Assembly: GCF_000344615.1 (NCBI RefSeq)
Contig: NZ_KB467824.1
Coordinates: forward strand, 4,603,482-4,667,481
Source: Janthinobacterium sp. CG3
Lineage (GTDB): Bacteria; Pseudomonadota; Gammaproteobacteria; Burkholderiales; Burkholderiaceae_D
Direction: 5' to 3'
DNA: 64,000 nucleotides
Shown here one piece after another: positions 19,816 to 29,453 of the stretch; position 1 is the first letter of the stretch; each line of letters begins with the position of its first letter. The position numbers were made by a program, and so were the translations under genes. The notes beneath the pieces were generated by a model. It saw nothing but the letters and a program-made list of their open reading frames with translations. It was not told the DNA's origin and did no database searches.

Positions 19816-19966
19816 GATGAGGTCACGATGTCAGTGGAGAATGAGGCGAATCATAACGTGAAGCGAGGCCGCCGTGTAGCCTGCGCGGCGTCATACGGTT
19901 CGCCGCGCCGGTCTGGAAAATTCGCCGAACTGTGCGTACACTAGCTTCTTTGCCCGGTTCATACGT

Positions 19967-20722
19967 ATGAAAGCGCTCGCCGCAGGTACCGTCATTTTCC
20001 ACCGCCATCGCGGCTACGGCGTCATCACGTCGGTCAACTTGTTGACCGGCTGGATCGCCGCCCGTTTCGGCAGCGAGGCGCGCACCCTCGACCTGAACCT
20101 GTCGACCGACGCGGTGCAGTTCGCCGACGGCGAGGCGATCCTGTTCCGCCGCGCGCCGCCCGACCGCATGCCGCACGCGCGCCTGATGGCGATGGTGCGC
20201 GAGCTGCACCGGGCCGGCTACCAGCGCCTGTATTTGTACTCGTGGCCGAAGCCGTCCGGGCTGCACTGGCGCTGGCACCTGTTCACCGGCACGCGCGACT
20301 GGATGCAGCGGCCCTGGCGCGAGGGCTGGTACGGCTCCGGCGCCGACTACAACGTCAACCCGGTGATGGGCTGGGGCGACACGCCGGGCGCCTCGACCGA
20401 GGAGCTGATCCACGCGCTGGCCAAGTTCGATCCGCAGGGCCTGGCGCGCGCGCTCGGGCGCGACGAAGACCACAGCGTCTGGTTCGGCGGCGTCTGCGAC
20501 GCCCTGTTGCCGGGATATATGTACAGCCTCGACATGCAGCGCCCCGCCGGCGCGCCGTTGCAGCAGATGCCGCCGGTGCCGGTGATCGCGGTGCGCGCCA
20601 GCCTGCCGGTGTACGCCGGCCCGGCGCTGGCGTGGCCGCCCGGCTGGGCCGGCCTGTGGTCCGGCGTGCATGTGATGCCGGCGCCGGCGCTTAACCTGAC
20701 TGGTGTGCCGGTGTTGCGCTAG
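19967..20722 (+). CDS. conserved-looking protein of unknown function with SH3-like N-terminus
   Basis: 251 residues, no family recognised. The first 50 residues (GTVIFHRHRGYGVITSVN ... GWIAARFGSEARTLDLNL) have the spacing of small barrel domains seen in CarD/UvrD-tail proteins: V-x-H-x-x-x-G-x-G-x-I followed by a strand turn. The middle (about 75-175) is rich in Trp and Tyr with YSWPKPSGLHWRWHLFTG and YGSGADYNVNPVMGWGDT. The end is Pro-rich. No signal peptide or membrane segment. It stands alone between convergent genes. The codon usage is like its neighbours, so it is likely a real gene. Confidence 0.6.
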   Translation: MKALAAGTVIFHRHRGYGVITSVNLLTGWIAARFGSEARTLDLNLSTDAVQFADGEAILFRRAPPDRMPHARLMAMVRELHRAGYQRLYLYSWPKPSGLHWRWHLFTGTRDWMQRPWREGWYGSGADYNVNPVMGWGDTPGASTEELIHALAKFDPQGLARALGRDEDHSVWFGGVCDALLPGYMYSLDMQRPAGAPLQQMPPVPVIAVRASLPVYAGPALAWPPGWAGLWSGVHVMPAPALNLTGVPVLR

Positions 20723-20774
20723 GGGCAGCTTGTTGGCTTGCCCTTAAACCACAGGCCCCGACCCCGGCTCTGTG
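20723..20774. other. two consecutive stem-loops between convergent genes
   Basis: GGGCA (20723) pairs with TGCCC (20739-20743), and CACAG (20750) pairs with CTGTG (20770-20774) around a CCCCGACCCCGG core. The arrangement looks like a dispersed intergenic element or a bidirectional terminator; the CCGACCCC core and a nearby TGTAAAA also occur in the ahpC-ahpF gap. Confidence 0.4.
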
Positions 20775-20804
20775 CCGTTGGTGTAAAACGAGGCCGGCGG
20801 CGCG

Positions 20805-21803
20805 TCAGCCGCGCCGGTTCGCCTGGTATCCGGGGTTGAGTACGCGGCTGCACGCGCCGTTGGCGAAATCGGCGACGTTTTGCAACGCGTATTGAAAATA
20901 CAACTCGTAGCTGTCCTTCTCGACATAGCCCAGATGCGGCGTGGCCAGCACGTTGGGCATGCGCAGCAGCGGCGAGTCGGCCGCCAGCGGTTCGGTGTTG
21001 AACACGTCCAGCGCGGCGCCGCCCGGCTTGCCCAGGCGCAGCGCCGCCTCCAACGCGCCGTCCGCCACCAGTTCGGCGCGGCTGGTGTTGACGAACAGCG
21101 CGCCCGGCTTCATCCGCGCCAGGTCGTCGGCCGTCACCAGCGCCCGGGTGGCGTCGTTCAGGCGCAGGTGCAGGCTGAGCACGTCGGCTTGCTCGAAGAA
21201 CGCCTCGCGCGACGCGGCCGCCCGGTCGCCGGCCGCCACCGCCGCGTCGCGGCTGGCCTGGCTGCCCCATACCAAGACCGGCATGCCGAAGGCGCGGCCG
21301 TAGCCGGCGATCAGCTGGCCGATCTTGCCGTAGCCCCAGATCGCCAGCGTGCGGCCCTTCAGCACCGTGCCCAGCGTGTTGGCCGGCTGGTGGGTCGAGA
21401 CCATCTGCCACAAGCCGTCCTTCAAATTGCTGGCGTAGGGCACGATCTTGCGCTGCGCCGCCATGATCAGCGCCCAGGTCAGTTCGGCCGGCGCGGTGGG
21501 CGAGCCGACGCCCTCGGCGATGGCGATGCCCAGCTCGGTCGCGGCGGCCACGTCGATGTGGCCGGCCACCTTGCCGGTCTGCGAAACGAGCCGCAGATTC
21601 GGCAACTTCGCCAGCAACGCGCGGTTCAGGCTGGTGCGCTCGCGGATCAGCACCAGCGCGTCGTACGGCGCCAGCCGGATCGCCAGCTGGCCCATGCCGC
21701 GGATCGAATTGGTGAACACTTTAACGTCGTGCCCGTCCAACAATTTGAAGCTGTCGAGATCGCGGATGCAATCCTGGTAGTCATCGAGAATCGCGATTTT
21801 CAT
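20805..21803 (-). CDS. D-2-hydroxyacid dehydrogenase family protein
   Basis: 332 residues of the NAD-dependent formate/glycerate dehydrogenase fold. The NAD-binding loop is WGYGKIGQLIAGYGRAFGM (near residue 150), and the catalytic segments NTSRAELVADGAL and HLGYVEKDSYE are present. The enzymes reduce 2-oxoacids to D-2-hydroxyacids. This subgroup (KIAILDDYQ start) is widespread but its substrate is not defined. Monocistronic, divergent from the pckG region. Confidence 0.88.
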   Translation of the reverse strand: MKIAILDDYQDCIRDLDSFKLLDGHDVKVFTNSIRGMGQLAIRLAPYDALVLIRERTSLNRALLAKLPNLRLVSQTGKVAGHIDVAAATELGIAIAEGVGSPTAPAELTWALIMAAQRKIVPYASNLKDGLWQMVSTHQPANTLGTVLKGRTLAIWGYGKIGQLIAGYGRAFGMPVLVWGSQASRDAAVAAGDRAAASREAFFEQADVLSLHLRLNDATRALVTADDLARMKPGALFVNTSRAELVADGALEAALRLGKPGGAALDVFNTEPLAADSPLLRMPNVLATPHLGYVEKDSYELYFQYALQNVADFANGACSRVLNPGYQANRRG

Positions 21804-22033
21804 CGTAGTTGGCCGATCTTAAATAGAATTTGGTAGCGAAATAACGGTATTGGGAAATTTTTGAATAGCCTACTACATTAGTCAACCATTTCTACTACAT
21901 TTTTGCTTAAAACGGGTATTGGCAGGTGTACAATCGCCGACAATTTTTAGAATTCGCAGTGTATGAGTTCACGCAATACGTTCCACCAGCCCGATCACAT
22001 TATTGGGGTGTGCGTCCCGAGGACGCAATCGAC

Positions 22034-22156
22034 ATGACCGCCGTACCGCAACTCCCGTTCGATGTCGAACGGCCGCAGCGCAAGCCACAGGCTGACGACG
22101 ATCCTGCCGTGCCGGAACACGACAAGTTTTCTTTATTGGCATTGGAGGTACTATGA
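22034..22156 (+). CDS. possible small protein translationally coupled to pckG
   Basis: A 40-codon frame starting [17 protein letters not shown] and ending four bases into the pckG start (ATGA overlap). Its composition (Pro, Asp, Glu, Arg rich) is hydrophilic and it has no recognised domain. The frame stays open 36 codons further upstream to an ATG at 21926, but that part is AT-rich and looks like promoter DNA. The overlap geometry suggests a coupled leader peptide; it may equally be chance. Confidence 0.35.
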   Translation: MTAVPQLPFDVERPQRKPQADDDPAVPEHDKFSLLALEVL

Positions 22157-24018
22157 ATCAGCCCGTCATGGGTGGCGTTGCAGCACTCAACGTCCCAGCT
22201 TACATTAAACAACAACAACTGATCAATTGGGTTGCAGAAATTGCATCGCTGACCAAACCGGACCGTATCTACTGGTGCGATGGTTCGCAAGAGGAATACG
22301 ACCGCCTGTGCGCCGAAATGGTTGCCAGCGGCACCATGACGCGGCTGAACGACGCGAAGCGTCCGAATTCCTACCTGGCCTGCTCCGACCCGAGCGACGT
22401 CGCCCGCGTCGAAGACCGCACCTACATCTGCTCGGCCACCAAGGAAGAGGCCGGCCCGACCAACAACTGGACCGAGCCGACCGAAATGCGCGGCACCCTC
22501 AACGACCTGTTCGACGCTTGCATGGTCGGCCGCACGATGTATGTGGTGCCGTTCTCGATGGGTCCGCTGGGCTCGCCGATCGCCCACATCGGCGTCGAAC
22601 TGTCCGATTCGCCTTACGTCGCCGTCAACATGAAAATCATGACGCGCATGGGCCGCGCGGTCTACGACGTGCTGGGTACCGACGGCGCCTTCGTGCCGTG
22701 CGTGCACAGCGTCGGCGCGCCGCTGGCGGCCGGCCAGAAGGACGTCAAATGGCCGTGCAACGCCACCAAGTACATCGTGCATTTCCCGGAAACCCGCGAA
22801 ATCTGGTCCTACGGCTCCGGCTACGGCGGCAACGCGCTGCTGGGCAAGAAATGCTTCGCGCTGCGCATCGCCTCGAACATGGGGCACCAGGAAGCCCAGG
22901 CCGGCGGCACCGGCTGGCTGGCCGAGCACATGCTGATCCTCGGCGTCGAATCGCCGGAAGGCAAGAAGCACTACGTCGCGGCGGCCTTCCCTTCGGCCTG
23001 CGGCAAGACCAACTTCGCCATGCTGATCCCGCCGGCCAGCTTCAACGGCTGGAAAGTGACGACCATCGGCGACGACATCGCCTGGATCAAGCCGGGCGCC
23101 GACGGCCGCCTGTACGCGATCAACCCGGAAGCGGGCTACTTCGGCGTGGCCCCGGGGACCAACACCAAGACCAATTCCAACTGCATGGCGTCGATGCATG
23201 AAAACACCATCTTCACCAACGTCGCGCTGACCGACGACGGCGACGTCTGGTGGGAAGGCCTGACCAAGGAAGCCCCGGCCCACCTGATCGACTGGCAGGG
23301 CAAGGACTGGACCCCGGCCGGCGGCACCAAGGCCTCGCATCCGAACGCCCGCTTCACCGTCGCCGCCACGCAAAACCCGGTGATCGACCCGGCCTGGGAC
23401 GATCCGGCAGGCGTGCCGATCTCGGCCTTCATCTTCGGCGGCCGCCGTTCCACCACCGTGCCGCTGGTGACCGAGGCGCGCAACTGGGTCGAAGGCGTCT
23501 ACATGGCCGCGACGATGGGTTCGGAAACCACCGCCGCCGCAGCCGGCCAGATGGGCGTCGTGCGCCGCGATCCGTTCGCCATGCTGCCGTTCATCGGCTA
23601 CAACATGAGCGACTACTTCCAGCACTGGCTCAACATGGGCGAGAAGATCGGCGCGATCAACCCGGCCGCGCTGCCGAAGATTTACTGCGTCAACTGGTTC
23701 CGCACCGACGAAGCCGGCAAGTTCGTCTGGCCTGGTTTCGGCGACAACATGCGCGTGCTGAAGTGGATGCTGGAACGCATTGAAGGCAGCGCCGGCGGCG
23801 TCGAGAACGTCTTCGGCACCACGCCGCAGTTCGGCGACTTGAACTGGGACGGCCTGCCGTTCACGCAAGAGCAGTTCGACACCATCACCTCGATCGACAA
23901 GGCGGCGTGGCTGGACGAGCTGAAGTTGCACAGCGAATTGTTCGAGCGCCTGGAATACCACCTGCCGCAAGAGCTGGTGGCCACCAAGGCCGAACTGGAG
24001 AAACGCCTGGCTGAATAA
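22153..24018 (+). CDS. pckG: phosphoenolpyruvate carboxykinase (GTP)
   Basis: 621 residues, the GTP-dependent type. It converts oxaloacetate to PEP at the entry to gluconeogenesis. The kinase-1a P-loop is in [13 protein letters not shown], with GDDIAWI just after it; the substrate loop RNCMAS-like [19 protein letters not shown] and [12 protein letters not shown] are also clear. GGAGGT lies 7 bp before the ATG, a strong RBS. It ends at a strong bidirectional terminator. Together with dctA-dctB-dctD in this window it fits growth on C4-dicarboxylates. Confidence 0.97.
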   Translation: MNQPVMGGVAALNVPAYIKQQQLINWVAEIASLTKPDRIYWCDGSQEEYDRLCAEMVASGTMTRLNDAKRPNSYLACSDPSDVARVEDRTYICSATKEEAGPTNNWTEPTEMRGTLNDLFDACMVGRTMYVVPFSMGPLGSPIAHIGVELSDSPYVAVNMKIMTRMGRAVYDVLGTDGAFVPCVHSVGAPLAAGQKDVKWPCNATKYIVHFPETREIWSYGSGYGGNALLGKKCFALRIASNMGHQEAQAGGTGWLAEHMLILGVESPEGKKHYVAAAFPSACGKTNFAMLIPPASFNGWKVTTIGDDIAWIKPGADGRLYAINPEAGYFGVAPGTNTKTNSNCMASMHENTIFTNVALTDDGDVWWEGLTKEAPAHLIDWQGKDWTPAGGTKASHPNARFTVAATQNPVIDPAWDDPAGVPISAFIFGGRRSTTVPLVTEARNWVEGVYMAATMGSETTAAAAGQMGVVRRDPFAMLPFIGYNMSDYFQHWLNMGEKIGAINPAALPKIYCVNWFRTDEAGKFVWPGFGDNMRVLKWMLERIEGSAGGVENVFGTTPQFGDLNWDGLPFTQEQFDTITSIDKAAWLDELKLHSELFERLEYHLPQELVATKAELEKRLAE

Positions 24019-24031
24019 GCCGGCTTGGAAT

Positions 24032-24067
24032 AAAAAAACGGCGCGTTCGATACGCGCCGTTTTTTTT
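24032..24067. terminator. bidirectional terminator between pckG and the VWA genes
   Basis: AAAAACGGCGCG pairs with CGCGCCGTTTTT (12 bp, 7-nt loop) with an A run before and T run after, so it ends both pckG and the convergent protease-VWA transcript. Confidence 0.93.
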
Positions 24068-24077
24068 CGCCCGTCGC

Positions 24078-27000
24078 TTACGGCCCCGGGACTGTCAGCG
24101 TGAGCGGCCTGGGCGTAATCTGCTGCACGTCGATCGACGGCGCGTGGTGGCCGTCGCCGGCGGTGTAGACCGCCGTCACGCTCAGCTCCACGGTGCTGAT
24201 AATTTCCAGTATCCCCACCGTCAGCGGCAGCGGGCCGGCCGGCGCCGCGCCCAGCAGCAGCGTGGCCAGGCGGCAGCAGTCGTCCATCGTCGCGTTGTGC
24301 GCCGGCAGCAGCAGCGCCTCCAGCGTAACGGGCGCCTGGAAGCGCGGCTCGCGCCCCAGCACCGCCCCGGCCAGCACCAGCGGAATGACGCGCTTGAGCA
24401 GCGGCGCCGGCTTGCCGTGCCAGTTGTGGATATTGATTTCGGTCGAGTAGCGCCCGGGCCGCACCGGCGCGCACTCGCAGCAGCTTTCCTGTTGCTCGCC
24501 GCACAGGAATTTCACGCTGTAGGCGTACAGCTTGAAGTTGAGCGGCGTGACCACGGCGGCCGGCCGGCCCGGCTGCGCCAGGCCGATCTGCGGCGCTTGC
24601 AGGGAACCCGGCTCGGTGCAGACGTCGACCTCGTAACTGCCGTCGCCGAGGTCGGCGACCGGCCCCGACGGCGTGCTGCCCGGCTGGCCCTGCACGGTGA
24701 AGCCGTCGGCGCGTCCCGGCCCCAGCAGGTTGCGGTATTTGTCGCGCGGCGTGAAGCGCATCCGGTAGCAGGCGCCGCCGTCCGGGCGCGGCGGCAGGTC
24801 GGTGACGCTGGCGTCGGTGGTGCCGCCGTCGATGCCGACGTCGACGTGCACCGACCAGGTCAACTCGCGCATGCCGCTGCAGTCGTCGCCGTAGGTGGCC
24901 CTGGCGTAGAAGGTGTAGTTGCCTTCGAGCGTAAGGAAGTCCGCCAGGCGCCGGCCGAAGGTGGCGGTTTCCTCGAAGGCGCCGTTGGTGTTGAGCGAGT
25001 CGGCGGCCAGCGTCAACTCGGTTTTGACGTAAGCCACCACCGGTTTGCCGGTGTTTTTTTCCAGCGCCTGCAGGGTCGCCTGGCGCGCCGGAACCAGGTC
25101 GCCGCCGGCGCCGCCGGGCGCGCCCAGCCCGGACTGGCTGAGCACGTTGCCGACGCCGGTGTCGGGGCGCGTGACGGTCATGCTGGCCTGCATATTCTCC
25201 GGCCAGCCGCCGTCGTCGTAGCGCACCAGCACGATGGGGTTGATGTCGTCGCCGGTGTAGCGCCGCGCCCGCTCGGGCATGCGGCTGATGCGCGGCCCGC
25301 CGCTGGGAATGACGTTGACGAAGTAGCGCAGCGCCGGCCCCGCCTCCGCCCGCGCCACGGGGATCGGAATGTCGCGCGGGCGCGCCACGTTGACGTGCCA
25401 CAGCCCGTCGCGCTCGCCGCCGATCGGCAACGCGATGCGCAGGAAGGCCCAGGTGCGGCCGCTGTCGCCCTGCACGCCGGGCGTCGACAGCGTCAGCACC
25501 GCGCCGCCGGGCGTGGTCAGCTCCAGCAACAGCGTGGCGGCGTTGCTGTCCCAGCCGGCCACGGCGGTGATGGCGTCCTCGCCGCAGACGCGGAACGGTA
25601 CCGGCGCGCCGGCGTCTTGCTCGGACGGCAGGTCGAATTCCGGGTCCATCAGGATGCCCGTTTCAAAAATGTTGCCGAAGGCGGCGGAGTAGAATTTTTC
25701 CAGCGCCAGGCCGCCGCCGGCCCGCGTGTACAGGCCGCCGTGCGCCCCGGCCAGTGCGCTGAGCAGGGCGCCGTCCAGGCTGGACTCGGCGCCGAAGCCG
25801 ATCGCGTGCACGGTGATGCCGGCCAGACCGGCGTCGACGTCGGCGATCGACGGCGGCGTGTTTTGCAAGCCGTCCGTCATCAGCAGGATCGTCCGCGGAT
25901 TGGCGCCGGGCGCGGCCGCCAGCTGCGCGCGCGCCGCCTCCAGGCCGGCGCCGATCGAGGTGTTGCCGCCCGGCGTCAGCGACGGCAGCTTGCCGCCGAT
26001 GTAGGGCGGTGGCCCGACCAGCGCGTTCTTCACCGCGTCCGTCACCGCGCTCAGCGCCAGGTCGAGCGGGGCGCTGGCCGCGCTGCTGAACGAGACCAGG
26101 CCGAGGCGGTTGCCGGCGTCGCTCTTGATTAGTTGCACGAACAGCGACAGCGCGTCGCGCGCGGCCTCGATCTTGGCGCGCCCTTCGCCATCGTCGAGCG
26201 CCATGCTGCCCGAGCGGTCGAACACCAGCATGACGTCGCGCGTAACCGGCGGCGGCGCCGCCGGGGCGATCGCCTGCAGGATGGTGGCGGTGGGAAAATA
26301 GCTGAGGTGGCCGCCATGGCACGGGGCGCCGTTCGACAGCACCCCGGCGATGCGGCCGGCGAGGTCGAACAGGCCCGAGCCGGAACTGCCGCCGGAGACG
26401 TCAAAGCTGGTCGGCACCGTGATCGAGCCGGCCGCGCTGCCGAGCACGGTGGCAAAGCCCTGCGCGTGCGGCAGCGAGAGTTTCTTGACGGCGCCGTTGG
26501 GCTGGTGCACGCCGAACACCTGCTCGCCCGGCACCGGCAGGTCGTGGCGCATCTGCAGCGCCGGCACGCCCGGCGGCGCCTCGGCCAGTTGCAGCAGGCT
26601 GAAGTCGCCGACGCCGTCGTAGTGGTGCGCCAGCACCGCCTTGACCTTGTAGAAGAGCGGGTTGTAGCCGGCCGGGCGGCTGCCGTCGCATTCGCTGCGG
26701 TAGTCGAACGTCACCGAGCTGCTGAGCGCCTCGGCCGGCGTGTGGCAGTGGCCGGCGGTGATGATCTTGTCGGCGTCGACCAAGGTCACCGAGCAGGTCG
26801 ACAGGTGCGCGCCGTGCACCGACAGGATCATGCCGGCGCTGCGGGCGACGCGCGCGCGCACGTCCGCCGCCGGGGTGGCGCAGGCGGCGTTTTCCCAGTT
26901 CGGCGGCTCGCTGCAATACCAGAACGGATCGTAGGTCGGCTCCTCGAACGCCGCTCCCTGGTAGAACGGGTCGGAATTGGAAAAGCTTGGATGGCCGGGC

Positions 27001-27341
27001 TCGCCGGCGTGGCGTTCGCCGCGGCCGTACTGGTCCAGCTGCACGCTGCCGGTCGGCGCCCCGGCCGGGATGTAGGTGATTTGCACCCCGGCCGGAAAGG
27101 CGTAGACGTTCACCGGCCGGGTCCAGAACGCGGGACCGTCGGCGGCCGTGAAGGTGTCGACGTCGTAGCCCAGATTGACCTGCAACTGGTCGCCCGCTTC
27201 GAAGTCGAGGTTTTGGAAATGCAGCAGCAGCAGCTTGGTGCCGCCGGGCGCCGGCGAGGCCGGCGGATTGAACACCGTCAGCCCCGGCCCGACCACGAGC
27301 GGGGCGCCCAGCACTTGAATGGTTCCGGTGATGTGCGACAT
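24078..27341 (-). CDS. trypsin-like protease-VWA multidomain protein with Cys-rich C-terminal domain
   Basis: 1087 residues in several parts. Residues 1-160: beta-rich N-terminus. About 165-355: trypsin-like serine protease with H198 (ITAGHC), D246 (GVGDFSLLQL) and S320 (GGSSGSG), all three triad residues present. About 366-560: von Willebrand A domain with intact MIDAS D375-x-S377-x-S379, T461 and D490. About 565-930: Ig-like or macroglobulin-like segments. From 941: a cysteine-rich domain (YSVKFLCG, CCECAPVRPGRY, ATMDDCC) that matches the last domain of the next gene at about 60% identity by eye. No signal peptide or membrane segment is visible, so the route of export, if any, is unclear. 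It is 61 bp downstream of the second VWA gene on the same strand. Not recognised as a named family. Confidence 0.85.
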   Translation of the reverse strand: MSHITGTIQVLGAPLVVGPGLTVFNPPASPAPGGTKLLLLHFQNLDFEAGDQLQVNLGYDVDTFTAADGPAFWTRPVNVYAFPAGVQITYIPAGAPTGSVQLDQYGRGERHAGEPGHPSFSNSDPFYQGAAFEEPTYDPFWYCSEPPNWENAACATPAADVRARVARSAGMILSVHGAHLSTCSVTLVDADKIITAGHCHTPAEALSSSVTFDYRSECDGSRPAGYNPLFYKVKAVLAHHYDGVGDFSLLQLAEAPPGVPALQMRHDLPVPGEQVFGVHQPNGAVKKLSLPHAQGFATVLGSAAGSITVPTSFDVSGGSSGSGLFDLAGRIAGVLSNGAPCHGGHLSYFPTATILQAIAPAAPPPVTRDVMLVFDRSGSMALDDGEGRAKIEAARDALSLFVQLIKSDAGNRLGLVSFSSAASAPLDLALSAVTDAVKNALVGPPPYIGGKLPSLTPGGNTSIGAGLEAARAQLAAAPGANPRTILLMTDGLQNTPPSIADVDAGLAGITVHAIGFGAESSLDGALLSALAGAHGGLYTRAGGGLALEKFYSAAFGNIFETGILMDPEFDLPSEQDAGAPVPFRVCGEDAITAVAGWDSNAATLLLELTTPGGAVLTLSTPGVQGDSGRTWAFLRIALPIGGERDGLWHVNVARPRDIPIPVARAEAGPALRYFVNVIPSGGPRISRMPERARRYTGDDINPIVLVRYDDGGWPENMQASMTVTRPDTGVGNVLSQSGLGAPGGAGGDLVPARQATLQALEKNTGKPVVAYVKTELTLAADSLNTNGAFEETATFGRRLADFLTLEGNYTFYARATYGDDCSGMRELTWSVHVDVGIDGGTTDASVTDLPPRPDGGACYRMRFTPRDKYRNLLGPGRADGFTVQGQPGSTPSGPVADLGDGSYEVDVCTEPGSLQAPQIGLAQPGRPAAVVTPLNFKLYAYSVKFLCGEQQESCCECAPVRPGRYSTEINIHNWHGKPAPLLKRVIPLVLAGAVLGREPRFQAPVTLEALLLPAHNATMDDCCRLATLLLGAAPAGPLPLTVGILEIISTVELSVTAVYTAGDGHHAPSIDVQQITPRPLTLTVPGP

Positions 27342-27402
27342 GGCGCTTCCTCCTCGATGACTGCGTAACTGCTCACTGGTGGGCGGCGGCGGCGACGGCC
27401 GC

Positions 27403-29118
27403 CTAGCGCCGCGCCTCGATCTGCTCGACGTGAATCGACACCCCGGCGCCGGGGTGCGCGCCGCTGCTGGTGTAGACCGCCGTGATGGCGACCGGGGCGC
27501 TGGCGGTAATCTCCAGGAAACCGATGGTCAGCGGCGGGGCGGCCGACGGCGCCGCTCCCAGCAGCAGCTCCATGATGTGGCAGCAATCGTCCATCGTGGC
27601 GGCCTGGGCCGGCAGCCGCATGCGTTCCTCGGCGCGCGGCGCTGCCACGCGCGGCTCGCGCCCGGCGGCCGCGCCGGCCAGCACCAGCGGCACTAAGCGC
27701 TTGAGCAACTCCACCGGCTTGAGCGAATAGTTGTGGATGTTGATTTCGGTGGCGTACACGCCCGGCTGCACCGGCGCGCAGTCGCAGCCGCACTGCGCTT
27801 GCACGCCGCAGATGAACTTGACCGAATAGACGATGGCGCAGGCCGGCACGGTGATCTGCACCGTCTTGCTGGCGATTACCTTGGTGTCGGCCACCACGTC
27901 GAGGCTACCGTTGACCAGCTGTTCCTCGGCGCCGCAGGCGATGCCGGTGAAGCGCACGCGGAAGGTCAGCACGTGCTCCCCGTCGCCGGTCAGCGGACCG
28001 TAGCCGCCGGCCGGTGTGATCGAGGTGACGAACGGCGCCACGCCCGCCGACGGCACCAGGTTGACGTTCTGGATCGTGCCGACCGCCGCCGTGACCAGCT
28101 TGATGATGGTGTTGACGATGCTGCCGGCGTTGATGCCGACGGCCAGCGCGCCGCCGGTGGCGTTGGTGATGCGGGTGGCTTGGCCGGGGGTGCCGGCGGG
28201 CGGGCCGCACTGCGCCACGTAGTCGGTGGCGCCGGCGGCGGGGTCGCCGTCCAGGCCCGGGTTGGCGGTGGAAATGGCCAGCACGGCGATGCCCTCGGCC
28301 ACCAGCTTGGCGGTGGCGCTGGCCTCGGTGACGGTCGCCGCGCCGGAAACCCCGCTGCAAATCGGGTCGTGGCTGGGCACGTCGCCGAACCAGACGACGA
28401 TGCGCTTGCTACCGGCGCGCCAGCCGATGCCGCCGCCCGGCGCCTCGGCCAGGCTGTCGAGCGCGAACAGCGCGCACTCGGGGCCGTCGCCGCCGCCGCT
28501 GGCCGACCAGGCGTTGATCGCCGCCGTCACCGGCGCCGCGGCGTTGGTCGGGGCGAGCTGGTGCTGGAAGCCGTACGGGTCGCCGGAGGCGAAATCCTTG
28601 TAGTTGCCGACGCCATACACCAGATCCAGGCCGAGCCCGTTGAGGGCGGCCAGCACGTTGGCGCTGCCGGCCTGGACGGCGGCCAAAATCCCGCCCATCG
28701 ACGCCGTGGTATCGGCCAGGAAATACACGTCGGCCTTGACCGCGCCGCCGCTTTTCGGGATGGTGACGGTGATGGTTTCATCGACGACCTGGCCGGGATT
28801 GAGCGTCAGCACATTGCTGGACGGCTGGATCACGACCGGCGCCAGCGCGACGGCTTCGCCCGTGTGCAACACGGCGCGGGCGCGCTCGAACAGGCGCCGC
28901 AGCTGCGGCGTGGGTTCCAGCACCTCGCCGCGCTGGTCGAGCATGACGGTGTAGGCCCTGCCGTTCGCGTCCGGCGCGTCGACCACCGTGAAGCGGTATA
29001 CCGGCGCGCCCGAGGCCGGCTCCGGCAATGCCAGGCTGTCGACCGTCATCGGCGCCTTGAGGCAATACAGTTGCGCGGCGATCGCCGCGGCCTTGTCGGC
29101 GTAAGACTGTGCGTCCAT
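27403..29118 (-). CDS. VWA-domain protein sharing the C-terminal domain of its neighbour
   Basis: 571 residues. Residues 1-120 are a helical start followed by a beta-sandwich-like segment; about 125-345 form a VWA domain of integrin-beta type with MIDAS ADTTASM, the segment GVGNYKDFASGDPYGF and the late RIVVWFGDVPSHDPIC. After another beta-rich segment, residues 431-571 hold the same cysteine-rich domain as the adjacent protease-VWA protein (YSVKFICG, CGCDCAPVQPGVY, TEINIHN, ATMDDCC). No signal peptide. The pair is probably one transcript with this gene first. Metal-dependent protein-protein adhesion is the likely activity; the partner is unknown. Confidence 0.83.
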   Translation of the reverse strand: MDAQSYADKAAAIAAQLYCLKAPMTVDSLALPEPASGAPVYRFTVVDAPDANGRAYTVMLDQRGEVLEPTPQLRRLFERARAVLHTGEAVALAPVVIQPSSNVLTLNPGQVVDETITVTIPKSGGAVKADVYFLADTTASMGGILAAVQAGSANVLAALNGLGLDLVYGVGNYKDFASGDPYGFQHQLAPTNAAAPVTAAINAWSASGGGDGPECALFALDSLAEAPGGGIGWRAGSKRIVVWFGDVPSHDPICSGVSGAATVTEASATAKLVAEGIAVLAISTANPGLDGDPAAGATDYVAQCGPPAGTPGQATRITNATGGALAVGINAGSIVNTIIKLVTAAVGTIQNVNLVPSAGVAPFVTSITPAGGYGPLTGDGEHVLTFRVRFTGIACGAEEQLVNGSLDVVADTKVIASKTVQITVPACAIVYSVKFICGVQAQCGCDCAPVQPGVYATEINIHNYSLKPVELLKRLVPLVLAGAAAGREPRVAAPRAEERMRLPAQAATMDDCCHIMELLLGAAPSAAPPLTIGFLEITASAPVAITAVYTSSGAHPGAGVSIHVEQIEARR

Positions 29119-29212
29119 GATTTCTCCCCGGTTCGAAGCAGCCTCTTAAGCTTAGAACTCGTCGTGGAGGGGGGATTTGTCGCCGGTCAATCTCCTGCTG
29201 GAAACACGGCGC

Positions 29213-29245
29213 GAAAAAAAGCCAGCCTCTGGTAGCCGGCTGGCT
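29213..29245 (-). terminator. terminator of the uvrA transcript
   Basis: On the minus strand AGCCAGCC pairs with GGCTGGCT (8 bp, 10-nt loop) followed by a run of seven T. It ends the uvrA and kinase-remnant transcript before the VWA gene promoter. Confidence 0.9.
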
Positions 29246-29286
29246 GGTGCTGTAGTGCGATGCCGAGGTTTGCCCCCAGGGCTGCG

Positions 29287-29451
29287 CTATTGGTTTAACA
29301 CCTCGCGCGCGACATCGCCGGCGGCGCGCGCCACGGCCGGCTGCCACACGATGGTGTCGAGGTCCAGATGCGCCAGGGCGTGGCTGGCCGCCAGCGCGCG
29401 CGCAAAATGCGATTTTCCCGAGCCGGAATTGCCGAGCACTAAAACGCGCAC
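29287..29451 (-). pseudogene. N-terminal remnant of a P-loop nucleoside kinase-like ATPase
   Basis: 54 codons from a GTG start 2 bp after the uvrA stop: VRVLVLGNSGSGKSHFARAL carries a full Walker A motif and is followed by HLDLDTIVWQP, as in the adenylate-kinase-like AAA family of about 170-190 residues. The frame then stops, and the remaining two thirds (Walker B, lid) are absent before the terminator. The close coupling to uvrA suggests a former two-gene operon. Confidence 0.7.
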
Positions 29452-29453
29452 GC

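Noticed and set aside
22000-25401. 1133-codon minus-strand frame across pckG and the end of the VWA gene
   Set aside because: Runs antisense through pckG and through a terminator and reads the VWA gene in the wrong frame.
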